From Citrus sinensis (lineage: Eukaryota > Streptophyta > Magnoliopsida > Sapindales > Rutaceae), in NCBI RefSeq assembly GCF_022201045.2, contig NC_068562.1:10725001-10789000 (forward strand): a stretch of DNA of 64,000 nt, given 5' to 3'. Of the stretch, positions 24,938 to 35,767 are shown one piece after another; the stretch's first letter is position 1, and each line of letters opens with the position of its first letter. A program made the position numbers and the translations under genes. The notes under the pieces are model-generated. The model worked only from the letters and a program-made list of their open reading frames with translations. It did no database searches and was not told where the DNA came from.

Positions 24938-27900
24938 TTATTCTTCATCATCATCGTCATGCTGTCTCCGATGCATGGTGTTCCCGTTAACGTCAGAAGC
25001 AAGTTCGGCTTCAATGGCCTTGGAAGGCAACCTCTCGTATGTTCTTGATCTTGATGGAAGAAGCTTGCAATGCCCAAAAGTAAGAATCTGGCTGAGTTTC
25101 TCATAGCCCAACTTCTGCTGAATATATACCGCTGCTGCAAGAAAAACTGCAGTAATGGGTATGGCAACATCCCCAAACTTGGAGTAAAAATCCAGATTTG
25201 GGTTCGCAAACTCATATTCATCAGCAAAATAAGGATTTGGAACAGGAGATCGTGTGTAATCATATACATGAGGGAGCAGTCTGACCACTGTTATGCCAAT
25301 GAAATAGAGTTTTCGCAGTGGCTTACAATCTGTCTGCCAAAGAAAGTTACCAATAACTTGAGGCAGTAAGAAAAAATCTTGAACAAGACCAACATACTCC
25401 TCTAGTTCAGTTTCCCACATGCTCTTACTTGTCGAATCTATGAACTTCTCTGTTCGAATTGCAGAGTGAATGATCAAAACAAGTATATAACCAGTAACAT
25501 GTATTGCCGAAGTAGTAAGAAGCACCAGCTTGTCACTCGGGACACGGTGAGGTTCATTAGGGCTCCGTGAAAGCAATCTGACACGTGATTTCCACACCTT
25601 TTGCATGAGCCTTAGTGTGAGTAGAAATGATACCATTACTAGGAGCTTCACTGTATAATCAATCACTTGGAACAACTGATTTTTCTCAAGGTTGTATGAT
25701 GTGTTCTCATATTCAGAATCCTTTCTCTTGAAGAGAGCTTCAGCCCCTGTGATCAAGGGAAGACTATACCCAAGAGCTTGGACACCCAGCATGACAAGAG
25801 ACATGAAAGGATTGGAATCCAAATTATGCTTGACGCAAAACAACTGGCTCAAAATGCAAGCAATTGCAAATGAGAGTGTCACGATCCGAAGAATCCCCTC
25901 AACACCCCTCCGAGAAAGGATGTCTTCTCTCTGCTTCCTGTACATAACAGGAAGTGTTTGGAACTTAATTGTCTTAAAATGGAGGGGATCATCATCGTTC
26001 CTTTGGCTGGCAATATATATCTTAGCAGTTGGATTGACCAACCACCGAGATGTTGTGGGGGGGTATGAGACTACCACTTCAATTAAACAATCCAACCCAG
26101 CTTCAAGATCCATGCTGTCAAATAATATCTTCCACGAGGCTCTGACATCCCTGCAACCAACTAGATACATCTTTCCAACGTGTGGATCATAAAGACCCTC
26201 CAAAAAAAGCACAGAGAAATTGCTATAAGATTTTTCAGTGATTGAGAGTTGAGCTGATACATTCAGAAGGAGCTGCTTTTCAGTATACTCAGCTTTAGTG
26301 TGGTAGTGAGTCTCCTCTTCCCTGGTGGAAAAATTCCGTGAAGACCAGTAGTGCCCGAACAGGGGGCCAAGTGTTATAATTTCCATCTGAATGTCAGTTC
26401 TTGGCAGGCGAGCTTTAGGTAATGGATCTGGAATTGCAGAGATGTGAAGAGTCAGATCTTCTGAAAGAAGAGAAAGACTAGATAAAAGTCCATCCGCATC
26501 TTCCAGTCTGGGGAATTGAAGTAAGGATTTCTTGACAATGGTTCCAAAGCTGAAGGGCTCATTTTTTTCTAGGACAATACCAGCTTTATCAATTTTAGAG
26601 TAACTGTAATGGGGATTGGAGGTTCTAAAATAATTCCACAACTCGGTAGGCTGTACAAACTTCTCAAATGCTAAAGGGAAATATGACAAACTACTTTTAT
26701 TGATGCTGGAAAAACTCCCAACGATTATGCTTCGTTGCTTAATGGAAAATGAAGTAGGAATGTACATACAGATCTGAGAGTTGCAGCTACTCCCTTCGGC
26801 ATTTACAAGACCAACACAACCAACCATGCAGAGTTGTCCGCTAGAAGACTTCCAGAGTCCCTCAGCGGCAAGAGTCATGTTGCTTATCCCAGATCTCAAT
26901 GTAGCAGCATACTGCATTGCTGATGGAGGGGCAGCCCAAAACACTGCTGCAACCTTCGCTGAGCTGGAATTTCCCTTTCCATATGTTTGTTCACACTTAA
27001 CATTTTGCATGAAAATTTTAACATCTTTAAAGCTCCCATCAGTTGCTTGAATCTCTTTATTTAATCCAAATGGACCCATTTTACTGCAGAAATTGTCCGT
27101 GCCGTTGCATTTCCAGTTTGGCACGACAGTGAAAGCCCCTTCATTAATAACTTGCTGAAGAACTTCACAAAATCCAATTCCTTTATAGATATCAATGCCA
27201 CCTTTCATGAAGCTATCTTCAATAGGATATGGATCGCATGCCTTTGAAACAATTTTGTCAGCACCAAATTCATACCGTGCTGACCTGCCACGTTGGGACA
27301 AAATGTGAACTTTGTCAAAGTACTTGGGATTTGACTTCGGGTTTAAACTGCTCATCTCCCCTTTTATCACCATATTGGTCAGTGTGAAGGTCAATGGAAA
27401 ATGAAGCACAAGAAGAATTTGATCATCTTGCAAGAGAGGTGGCTGGTAATAACTTGGACCAGAGCCCTTCATCCACTCCCATGGATTATTGGATTCAGAC
27501 TCCCGAGATGGCAACATTGCAGTACCCAGCAAACACAACACTATTTCACCTCCATTCTTCTTAGATTCAGTATATATCCCTTGAAACAACATCGTAAGTT
27601 GAGTATGATTTGGCCACATCTGAAACTGAGGGTTCCCCCCATAAGGTCTCTCAGCAAAAGATTCATCTAGTGTTATGCCCATATACAATTCACCACTAAC
27701 ACCAACATACTTCTTTGATCGATGGTCACGATCAACATCCATAACCCAGAATGAAGCTATTTTCTCAGGGGTTCGAGGCGAGTCCTTCCTTACATCACTA
27801 TCATCAAATGGCATAATAGGGGCGACCCCCATCTCCTGCTCCCAATCACCAAACACAAAGTTGACCTCATCTCTGATCCTATAAATCCTATCGCTTTCAG

Positions 27901-28087
27901 CTCTCAATTCAGTAGCAGAAGATAAAACAGAACTACAATGTTTCTTCACTTCATCAGTCCTATCATAATTGTAAGTCACCTGAGATCGGTCACTCACAAG
28001 GGCAGAATCCGGATATGATTCTTGGAGCCCAGAAACCAACGATCCATACACAGTACAAACAACAATAAACAAAAGCAGTATCTTCAT
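24938..28087 (-). CDS. DUF2921 multi-pass membrane protein
   Basis: One uninterrupted 1049-aa frame. Residues 1-20 form a signal peptide (KILLLFIVVCTVYGSLVSG). The large N-terminal part is extracytoplasmic in style and holds two related modules, seen as CMVGCVG and YLVGCRDV blocks each preceded by a GLW/GLYDP element. The last third has several hydrophobic segments (from ILRIVTLSFAIACILSQLF to VAIPITAVFLAAAVYI), and the protein ends in an acidic DDDDEE tail. It belongs to the plant DUF2921 family, which includes the Golgi RING ligase FLYING SAUCER1 involved in pectin modification, but no C-terminal RING-H2 is present here, as in the Arabidopsis paralogue At1g52780. Role unknown; endomembrane location inferred. 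A 5'-UTR intron is likely (donor at 28349, acceptor near 28104). Confidence 0.9.
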   Translation of the reverse strand: MKILLLFIVVCTVYGSLVSGLQESYPDSALVSDRSQVTYNYDRTDEVKKHCSSVLSSATELRAESDRIYRIRDEVNFVFGDWEQEMGVAPIMPFDDSDVRKDSPRTPEKIASFWVMDVDRDHRSKKYVGVSGELYMGITLDESFAERPYGGNPQFQMWPNHTQLTMLFQGIYTESKKNGGEIVLCLLGTAMLPSRESESNNPWEWMKGSGPSYYQPPLLQDDQILLVLHFPLTFTLTNMVIKGEMSSLNPKSNPKYFDKVHILSQRGRSARYEFGADKIVSKACDPYPIEDSFMKGGIDIYKGIGFCEVLQQVINEGAFTVVPNWKCNGTDNFCSKMGPFGLNKEIQATDGSFKDVKIFMQNVKCEQTYGKGNSSSAKVAAVFWAAPPSAMQYAATLRSGISNMTLAAEGLWKSSSGQLCMVGCVGLVNAEGSSCNSQICMYIPTSFSIKQRSIIVGSFSSINKSSLSYFPLAFEKFVQPTELWNYFRTSNPHYSYSKIDKAGIVLEKNEPFSFGTIVKKSLLQFPRLEDADGLLSSLSLLSEDLTLHISAIPDPLPKARLPRTDIQMEIITLGPLFGHYWSSRNFSTREEETHYHTKAEYTEKQLLLNVSAQLSITEKSYSNFSVLFLEGLYDPHVGKMYLVGCRDVRASWKILFDSMDLEAGLDCLIEVVVSYPPTTSRWLVNPTAKIYIASQRNDDDPLHFKTIKFQTLPVMYRKQREDILSRRGVEGILRIVTLSFAIACILSQLFCVKHNLDSNPFMSLVMLGVQALGYSLPLITGAEALFKRKDSEYENTSYNLEKNQLFQVIDYTVKLLVMVSFLLTLRLMQKVWKSRVRLLSRSPNEPHRVPSDKLVLLTTSAIHVTGYILVLIIHSAIRTEKFIDSTSKSMWETELEEYVGLVQDFFLLPQVIGNFLWQTDCKPLRKLYFIGITVVRLLPHVYDYTRSPVPNPYFADEYEFANPNLDFYSKFGDVAIPITAVFLAAAVYIQQKLGYEKLSQILTFGHCKLLPSRSRTYERLPSKAIEAELASDVNGNTMHRRQHDDDDEE

Positions 28088-29622
28088 AATTCCAAAATCT
28101 CAACTTGCAATCACTCTTTTCAATATTTGCCAGCTACCCAGTTACTATGAACACACAAGCTGTCATACAAAAGTTGAAATTTTTTATCCTCACCCACAAA
28201 ACTTCATCATACAAATCATCCAAAGAAGACAATCAACCAATGGAAGATAAATGTGTATGGTAACAATGGCCAAGATAAGATAGAGCTGATAGTTGGGTGG
28301 GGGTGATAGTGCAAAATTTGTTAATTTATTTGATCAGTGAAAAACTTACCTGATAATGGGTTTCTGCTTTGCATGTTCTTGCAAAGATTTCAAGGAAGAT
28401 TGAGTTACAACAAGTGAGCCTGACCAAAATGCAAAGCCTGGATTGGATCTTCAGTTAAGAACGAAAGAGAAGGACAGACAGGAGTGAAGTTGAAGTTTAT
28501 GAAAGTGGAGTTGGTGTAACAGATTTAATTAAATACTCATCACTAATTTTAATTTGTTTTCTTTTTTTTTTTCTATTTTTGGTGTTAAAGTTCTATTCTA
28601 TTCCAATTGTCTTTTTTAAAAAAATAATTAAATATTTAAATGGAAGTCTAATTATAGAAGCATTAGAAGTTTGTCAGTGAGTTGTCATGTAAGAGATGTA
28701 ACTCAGTTAAAATTAAACTTTAAATAATAAAAATTAGAAAGTAAATCAATTACGCATTGCCAATTTTTAATGGAAACGTGGAAGAGAAGAAAATTATCGA
28801 TCCGGATTTGAAATAAGTTGGAGAAATTTATTCATTTTTATTAAATTAAAAAAACAATAATTAATTTCGCATGGCGTTCAGGCATCGTATGAGCGCGTGT
28901 ACGATTTTTTGGAATCTGAAACAAGACAGTGGACCACATAATGATATACTGTCAAAGTCTCGAGTCTTCCACTAGTTACTTATAAAAAAAATTAAAAAAA
29001 TTAAGAAAATTAAATTCTTAATTACAGACAAACTTAAGATTTTATTCATATGTAATCTCCGATTATCACGATTAATTGATTCTTTAATGGAACACCGACA
29101 AAAATGTTGGGAGTTTTTTTTTTTTTCTTGAGAAAAAAAAAATAATTAATTGCTAAAGAGTTTAAATAATCTTTTTTTTTAAAAAGGAGTGAAAAATGCC
29201 CGAGCAGGGCCATATAGACTTTGGGCCAAACTCTAACAGGCAGCTTCCAAGTTCCAAATGGCTCTGTTCAAAACTTTCATAGCTCCGTTTCAATTAACAT
29301 CTTTAAGTTGCGTTATATTACTAATTTTGTGTTACTTATAGAACTTAAGAGTAGATGTCATTCTGCTTCTTTTGAACCCATGAAAAGTTTCTGATTTTCT
29401 TTACATTGATTTTGCTTGAAACAGAACAATCCCCTGTTAAATTTGAAGAACAGAATCGACACGTATTGTTCTTTGATCCATTAATCCAAATAAAGCTAAC
29501 CACTTTTGTTTTTTTCATTCATCAATGGGAAAGCATACATAAATTTTTTGGTATCTATGAGATTCTAAAAATCAATCAAGTACATAATTTACGCGAGCCT
29601 TTTATTTTTTGAGAGTACACAA
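28088..29622. other. 5' region of the DUF2921 gene and 3' flank of the molybdate transporter
   Basis: Contains a probable 5'-UTR intron of the DUF2921 gene (about 28104-28349, minus strand GT-AG) and its promoter further right, then AT-rich DNA with long A/T runs (29110-29190). No further gene was seen. Confidence 0.5.
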
Positions 29623-31062
29623 TTAAGGAACTGAATCATCCATGTCTTCAGCAGAAGATTTGGACCAAAATTTGGAGACCCCAAATCTAGAACACTCCAT
29701 GCCCCTCAATTTCAGCAACAGAAACAGCAAAATCCCGCAGCAAAACCCCAATGCAGCACTAGAACCAGTCAATGAAACTGCAGCACAAACCAACATCACA
29801 AAAGACTCCTCTTTAGTATTCATATCTCTCGACGCCATAGCCAATTCTATCCCCGCAAACAACAACAGCACCCCAAGAATCCCAATCGGAAACTGCCCCA
29901 GAATCCTCACGAACGAATTCCCAAACACCAACCCAATCGCCAGCTTCCCCAGCCCCAAGAACACTACAGCCATTCCACTCCTAGCACCAAACCTGTACTG
30001 CCCAGCTAGCCCCCCGGCCCCATGACAAACCGGCATTGCACCAAACCAGCAACCAACAAAATTCATCACACCAACACTGATAGAAACCTTCGTTGCGGAC
30101 AATTCCTCGCGATCAGGAAACAGATCCCCTGATAATTTACACACAGCAATCACCGAGTTCAAAACAGACAATGGTATCTGAGGAATTGCCGCTCTGAGAA
30201 ACCCAACTTTCCAATCATCCCATGTAATCTTTAACACACTAATCTCGGACGGGCCAAATCTAAGATCATTAAAGATTGTGGGATCACGAATGAAACAGAG
30301 TATCAAACCAAGCAAAAACACAACAAGAGCTGCGGGTATTGCCGACAGAATTCTCAAACGTGTATGCAGCCTAAGCCTACGTCCGCTATCATTAACATCA
30401 TCAGTATTATCAATATCAAATTCTTGATTATGGGTACCGTAATCGCCGGAGCCGGTGGTGAGGACCAAGAAGAGGATAGCTGTGAGGGCGAGGAGGAGGC
30501 CGTCGAGGCCAAGCCAGGGGCGAGAGGAAGTGGACTTAGAGGTGGCGAAATCTTGATTGAAGCGGACGTATTTGATGGCGGTGAAGGCGAAGGAGAGGCC
30601 CTGGGAGAGCTGGACGCCGCGGACGACGGGGAGGGGGATGAAGCGGTAGAAGAAGGACATGAGGCCGGTGAGGCCGAGGAGGAAGAGGGTGGCGGCGGTG
30701 CAGAGGCCGGCGGCGGCTATCTGGGAGGTGGTGAGGTGGGGGGATTCGGAGACGGCGACGGCGGCGATGGACTTCATGGGTTGGACGGGCATGGGGAGGC
30801 CGAAGAGGAGGCCGGTGGCGATGTTGTAGAGGGATGTGAAGATGAGGGTCGTCGAGAGGTCCAGGTTTGAGACGAGGGTAAGGGTGAGGACTATGGGGAT
30901 GAAGGTGCCCAGATCGCCTACCGCGCCGGACAGCTCCGACACGAGGCTGTGTTTGCGGCGGCCGGGGCGGTGGTTGTGGTGGACGAGAGGCGCTGTGGTG
31001 GTGGGTGTTTGCTGTCGTTGTTCTTCCATGGAGTGGTGGTGAATTGGTGATGGTTGGATCAC
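29623..31062 (-). CDS. MOT2: Molybdate transporter (MOT1/MOT2, SULTR5 family)
   Basis: Intronless 479-aa membrane protein. It carries family hallmarks: SELSGAVGDLGTFIPIVL near residue 42, LPMPVQPMKSIAAVAVSE near 90, PLPVVRGVQLSQGL near 145, and a C-terminal half with FGAMPVCHGAGGLAGQY and about ten hydrophobic spans. There is no STAS domain, as expected for group 5 of the sulfate-transporter superfamily. The family moves molybdate; AtMOT1 acts in uptake and AtMOT2 exports it from the vacuole. The AVSESPHLT stretch and the gene order (Arabidopsis MOT2 is adjacent to NTT1) favour MOT2. A second Met at residue 12 (MEEQ) is an alternative start. The 5' half of the coding sequence is far more GC-rich than its surroundings. 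Confidence 0.9.
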   Translation of the reverse strand: MIQPSPIHHHSMEEQRQQTPTTTAPLVHHNHRPGRRKHSLVSELSGAVGDLGTFIPIVLTLTLVSNLDLSTTLIFTSLYNIATGLLFGLPMPVQPMKSIAAVAVSESPHLTTSQIAAAGLCTAATLFLLGLTGLMSFFYRFIPLPVVRGVQLSQGLSFAFTAIKYVRFNQDFATSKSTSSRPWLGLDGLLLALTAILFLVLTTGSGDYGTHNQEFDIDNTDDVNDSGRRLRLHTRLRILSAIPAALVVFLLGLILCFIRDPTIFNDLRFGPSEISVLKITWDDWKVGFLRAAIPQIPLSVLNSVIAVCKLSGDLFPDREELSATKVSISVGVMNFVGCWFGAMPVCHGAGGLAGQYRFGARSGMAVVFLGLGKLAIGLVFGNSFVRILGQFPIGILGVLLLFAGIELAMASRDMNTKEESFVMLVCAAVSLTGSSAALGFCCGILLFLLLKLRGMECSRFGVSKFWSKSSAEDMDDSVP

Positions 31063-32556
31063 TGAAAGTATTGAGTTTCAGAGTTCGTGAAGTGGAAGTT
31101 GTGGGCTTTCAAAGTGTAAGTGTGCAGCGATTATCTAAAGCTCGAAGGTGCACTTTCCAAGTCTCGATTGGATTTTTTTTTAACCATATGAAAGTGCAGT
31201 AAGTATCAGCATATTTTATCGTATATTCCAAGTACTGACCACGGATGCAATAGAGGCGTCTACGTTTGTTGAATGTTAGTTTGGGCTCGTCGCTGACGTG
31301 AAAAGCTATTTAGATTAAATATAAAATGCGGCTCTTCAAGCATTCCTTGGGGTGGGTTTTTTCTTCCCATTCTTTTTCAATCAAACAACACACTTCACAT
31401 CAAAACGCTGGCAAGTTAACAACAAAGGCATTGAATTGAAGCCCGGCTTCAAAGCATTATTAAGCCCTGAAGACAATCAAAAGGCTCGTTCACGGGGTCA
31501 TCGATACCCTTTTCACCTTATTTTCTCTCTTTCTCTCTTCCTTTTATTTCTCTCCTCTTCTCTCATTTCTTTCAACTAAATATGGACTTAATGTATACAC
31601 TATACATGAATGTCATCGATGAAGTTTTCGATGATATAATATCTTGTATGGTGAAATTTGGCTTTGAATCTAGAGATGCTTGGAGTTGGGGACCCCAAAT
31701 GAGCAAGTGCCAAATTCTAGCAGGGCAGTCCAAATAGGTTAACAGGATAACATTAGCAGGTAGCATTAGCGGGACCCATTTGCACAAGAATGCAAGTTTC
31801 TTTAATTGCACGCAATTCAGATTTTTACATTATTCGGATACATTCTCCTTGTCTCTGTCAAACCAACTCAGCATTGGTAATTTTTTTAACTAAAATATGA
31901 GGGAAGTGATAAAATTCTATAGAGGTGTTTCTAGATGATAATATTTATTTTGTTGCTTTATAATTTCTTCATATTATTGAATTTTGTCCAGAGCTCAAGC
32001 CTCGAGTTAATATTGGGGCCAATAAGCCCTGCCAAGGCCAAAACTACGGACACGTCCAAAGTTTGTGGAGGTGTACTTGGTGCGTCAAGAACTTTATGCT
32101 ATCTCTTTCGTCTATATTTGTTTTAGTTCAAACTATAACGGTGAAATAAATCATTTCTACTTTAATTATAGCAGAAGTGCAACTAAATCATTTTTTATTT
32201 TTTATTTTTTAAAAATTATTGAACACTTAACTATATGGTGATGATTTTTAATAGGCAAATTTTCATATAGCGGAAGGTGCTATTTGATTAATCCACGCAG
32301 GTCATAACTCAATAATATTTATAAAAAATTATTAAATTATATCATGTGTTCTATTACCTACTATACGATGAGTATTTCTCAAATTTATTCATACTAAATT
32401 TTTAAATTCAAATATGAAATCATAAGTTACATAACAAATATTCTCTTAAAAATGATATCGTCATTCTATAAATTAAAAATATTGATACTAGTCTAGATAT
32501 AATACGATTAGAAGTTATGTTGTTGGTAACTTTGAAAGTTGAATTCTCAATCAAAT

Positions 32557-32818
32557 AACGGTCCATTGAAATAAAAGAGAGAAGTTAATGAGTCTTATGA
32601 TAGACGGAATCCGAAAGGGTATTTTGGTCTTTAAGAAAACACATGCGCCGGAAGCAGGTGATGGACCGAAACTTACGGTTGTCAAAATATTAAATAACGG
32701 GGGGGCCCAGGCTATCTAGTAGCCGTTACGCACCCACCGCTTGCCACGTGGCACCAAAATCTTTTTGGCTCTTTCTTAATTTCCCTTAACAAGCCTTTTG
32801 AAACCAAATTCGACCGTT
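32557..32818 (+). promoter_or_regulatory. Cluster of AACGG (MSA-like, MYB3R-type) cores upstream of the HNH-like gene
   Basis: AACGG occurs at 32557-32561, 32696-32700 and, inverted, at 32723-32727 and 32814-32818. The last reads CTAACGGTC on the minus strand, close to the mitosis-specific activator consensus YCYAACGGYY. All lie within 360 bp of the start codon at 32912. Confidence 0.3.
32742..32753. promoter_or_regulatory. Palindromic G-box
   Basis: TGCCACGTGGCA is a perfect 12-bp palindrome with the CACGTG core bound by bZIP and bHLH factors, about 160 bp upstream of the HNH-like gene's ATG. Confidence 0.55.
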
Positions 32819-32911
32819 AGCTCCTCTGTTTCTATTTTCTAATAGAACATCGTCAACTCTGTCTATACAACAGCAACTTATAGAAGAGAAAAATCAAAAT
32901 CAACAGAAACA

Positions 32912-35767
32912 ATGGCTGCCGATTACGCATTCACCGAAGATGATATGGCGGTCGACGAGGGTCTCGGATACCCCAAAGCCTACGCCAAGATCTGCAGAGA
33001 CCGTTCTGCTTCTGGTGTTGGCTTGTGCAGCCATGGCCCTCCATTTTGTTTCACTCCTTATCCTTTGCAGGAAGATGAGGTGAGTCAAAAACAAAAATCT
33101 TCTTAGTTGGGTAGAAAGTGAAGGAAAGTTTAGGAAGCTTGAAACGGCTATCTGGGTGTGGTTTGTTTTGGTGTTATTGATTGAAAGAAAATAATTTTAC
33201 AATATCATCTTGGTTATTGCAGAGTTCGAGAGCTAAACAATTGGAAAAGATGTTTCCAGTTATCGATCCAAAGGCGAAACCAACGGCTAAGCCTAAGATA
33301 TTTCTGAGTCTCCTGTGGAAACAACTCAACCATCTTGGGTAATTAACAACTAAAGCCTATAAAATTTCAGCAAACGTGATCAATGTTGAAGCTGTTAGAG
33401 TTTCGTTTTTGTTTCAACTTTTCTCGAATTGCAGGAATGCTGGCTTTGATCCTGCGGTGATTCGAGTAGATCCATATGGGAATGTTTTGTACTATCATGC
33501 TGATTCTGCTTCTCCTCTTGCTTGGGAAATTGATCACTGGTTTCCTTGCTCAAGTAAAAATATTATTTATTGAGCCTTAATTATATCTCAATGTTACTAT
33601 ATATGACACATTAGTGTTTAATTTGTTGCATCATTGTGGACTTTAAGGAGGAGGATTGACTGTGCCTAGCAATCTAAGGATACTGCAATGGCAAGTGTGC
33701 AAAAGGAAGCATAACAAACCTGAGTTTGTTGTTCCATGGTGGGATTTGCAGCTGGGTATATCTGTAAACCAGTTCTTATCAGTCTTTGCTTCTTCGAACT
33801 CCGACTTCAGGTTTGTGTATCCCTCATTTTCTTCATTTGATGCATATTGTTGCCTAACCTGAATGTCGATGACAAATTTTTGTTCACTGTTCTGGCAGGC
33901 ACAGGGCATTTTCATACTTGTTCTTGGAAGGTGAAAATGAAGAAATAAACGCCTCACAAACTGTTGAATCGCATAGTTTTCCGCAGCATTTTGTTGAATC
34001 AAAAAGGAAATTAGGCCTTGCTCCTGCTGGTATTGTTGTATCTCGAAGGGAACTGCGTGATTCTGCATTGACATTGAGATCCTTGGACTATAATAGGCAG
34101 ATAAGGTCAAGCTCTCCTGCAATTGGTAAGCACATGAAATATCGAACAACTAACTTTGTTTCTCTACATGCATTTGACTTTGGATTTCATTAGATAAAGA
34201 CTTGTATTGTTTTCATTGTGTTAGCTTCAAGAAAAGTGAAACCTGGTGTCTTGAAAGAAAATGAAACCCCGGACTTTGTTACAAACCCATATCAAGCCAT
34301 TGTTGCTGCAAGGGATTCCTTGAAACAAAGAGAAGAAACTCAAAAGATGCAAATGGAAATACAGAAATTGAATGAGGAAGTGACTGATATGAGGAGAGCA
34401 AATGATGAAGAAAAGCTTGATATTCAAGACCTGGAGTTGGAGCTGATAAAGCGAAGGAGAAGAGCAGAGAAGTGCAGGCAGCTAGCAGAAGCACAATCTT
34501 CATATAGAACAATGCTAGAGAAGATGATTAGAGATGCTATGCACCAGTAAGATTATCAACGTGACGTGCCTTTCACTTAATGTTGAATCTCGATGTGTCC
34601 ATATTGTTCATTATTCAAAAATTGATGTATCATTTGTTTTGTAGGAGTGTCATTTACAAGGAACAAGTAAGACTGAATCAGGTGGCTACTAACGCGCTTA
34701 TGGCAAGACTTGAAGCACAGAAAGCAATCTGTGATTCTGCAGAGAAGGATCTCCACAAGAAATTCAAACAACGAGAAGAGATTGAGAAGCAGTTAAGGCC
34801 AGAGAGGGAACACGCAAGGAAGAGATCAAGAATGGATGATACATTATTTGAAGAGAAGGACAGTAGATCAGTTCTTTATCTACCAGGAGTCAAGCAAAGA
34901 ACACCTATACACAAAGAACTGAGAGTGTTTTTGGAGGAGGAACAAAAAGCATCAGAAGCTGGCCTGTCTTCAAACGAAGAACGAAGGAATGAAGAAGTTG
35001 AAGAGGAACCGCCAAAACTTGGAATAAATTTTGCTAATGAAAAACATGAGGAGCATGATAAATCCATTGTTGCCTTTGAGGAGTACCCCATTGAGGATCA
35101 GCTTAAGAGACTAGAAATTGGGGAGGAGAAAAGACAGAGGCTGCAATTCCCAGTTCTTCGAGAACCAGAGATACAGAAAGTGGAAGAGGAAGAGGAAGAG
35201 ATCAGAAAGGAGCGCGGAAAAGGGAATGTTGAGAGGTGGCTGCAAATGCTGTTAGAGAACACTCAAGAAGAGACGGATCCTCAAGCAACTAATGAAAACA
35301 AGACAAGCAGGACCGACGACATAATCAAAAAGCTGGATGAGAAGTATCCACAGAAAGACAGATCAAGCGTAACACAAGAACCTGAGAAGCAGCAGATTGT
35401 CGTAGAGAAGGAAGCACGGAAGTTGGAAGAAGAGATCACAGAGATAGAGCCTGCAGAAACAGTGACAGAGAAAAGCAATGTAGTGGAACAAATTAGTATT
35501 GTTGAAGGAGTTGGAAGTCGTAAGAGCTTTGAAGTGAGGGAAAGAACAGAGAAGCACGGAAAGGAGAAATCATTAGGAAGGTCTGAGAGTGCCAGGGCCT
35601 TTCACAGAATCCCATCTTCTCCATCTTTGATTTTGAAAAAGGGAGTGGACTGCATACGCAAGAAGCCGATTGTTATGGATGATGATGATGGTAGTGAGTT
35701 TCATGCTGCAGGGAACACTTTCATCAAGTCATCTATCAAGACAATCAAGAAGGCAGTGAAGATATGA
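32912..35767 (+). CDS. HNH-nuclease-like motif plus coiled-coil protein, function unknown
   Basis: Seven exons join in frame to 745 aa: 32912-33079, 33223-33338, 33435-33553, 33648-33810, 33899-34125, 34225-34546, 34645-35767. Residues about 108-160 read like an HNH (beta-beta-alpha-metal) nuclease core: DPYGNVLYYH, then WEIDHWFPCSRGG with the D128-H129 pair, SNLRILQ with N143, and CKRKHNK with H156/N157. This matches the HNH pattern I/E-D-H-x-x-P-x-S-x-G-G...N-L...C/H...N-x-x-K. Residues about 290-420 form a long charged coiled coil, and the rest is Glu/Lys-rich and disordered, ending in a basic helix. I do not recognise a named gene. Homologues are probably annotated as uncharacterised or trichohyalin-like plant proteins. 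Whether it cuts or only binds nucleic acid is open. It is transcribed divergently from the MOT2-like gene and converges on the PPR gene. Confidence 0.85.

Larger units (their letters stand above)
31063..32911. other. Divergent intergenic region between MOT2-like and HNH-like genes
   Basis: Holds both promoters. The right 370 bp contain a G-box palindrome and four AACGG cores (separate entries). Short frames at 31352-31811 and 31935-32126 show no recognisable protein. Confidence 0.5.

Noticed and set aside
30364..30870. 168-codon Gly/Glu-rich frame on the + strand
   Set aside because: It is antisense to the molybdate transporter, created by the GC-rich codon use there. Composition is low-complexity and the minus frame has clear family motifs.
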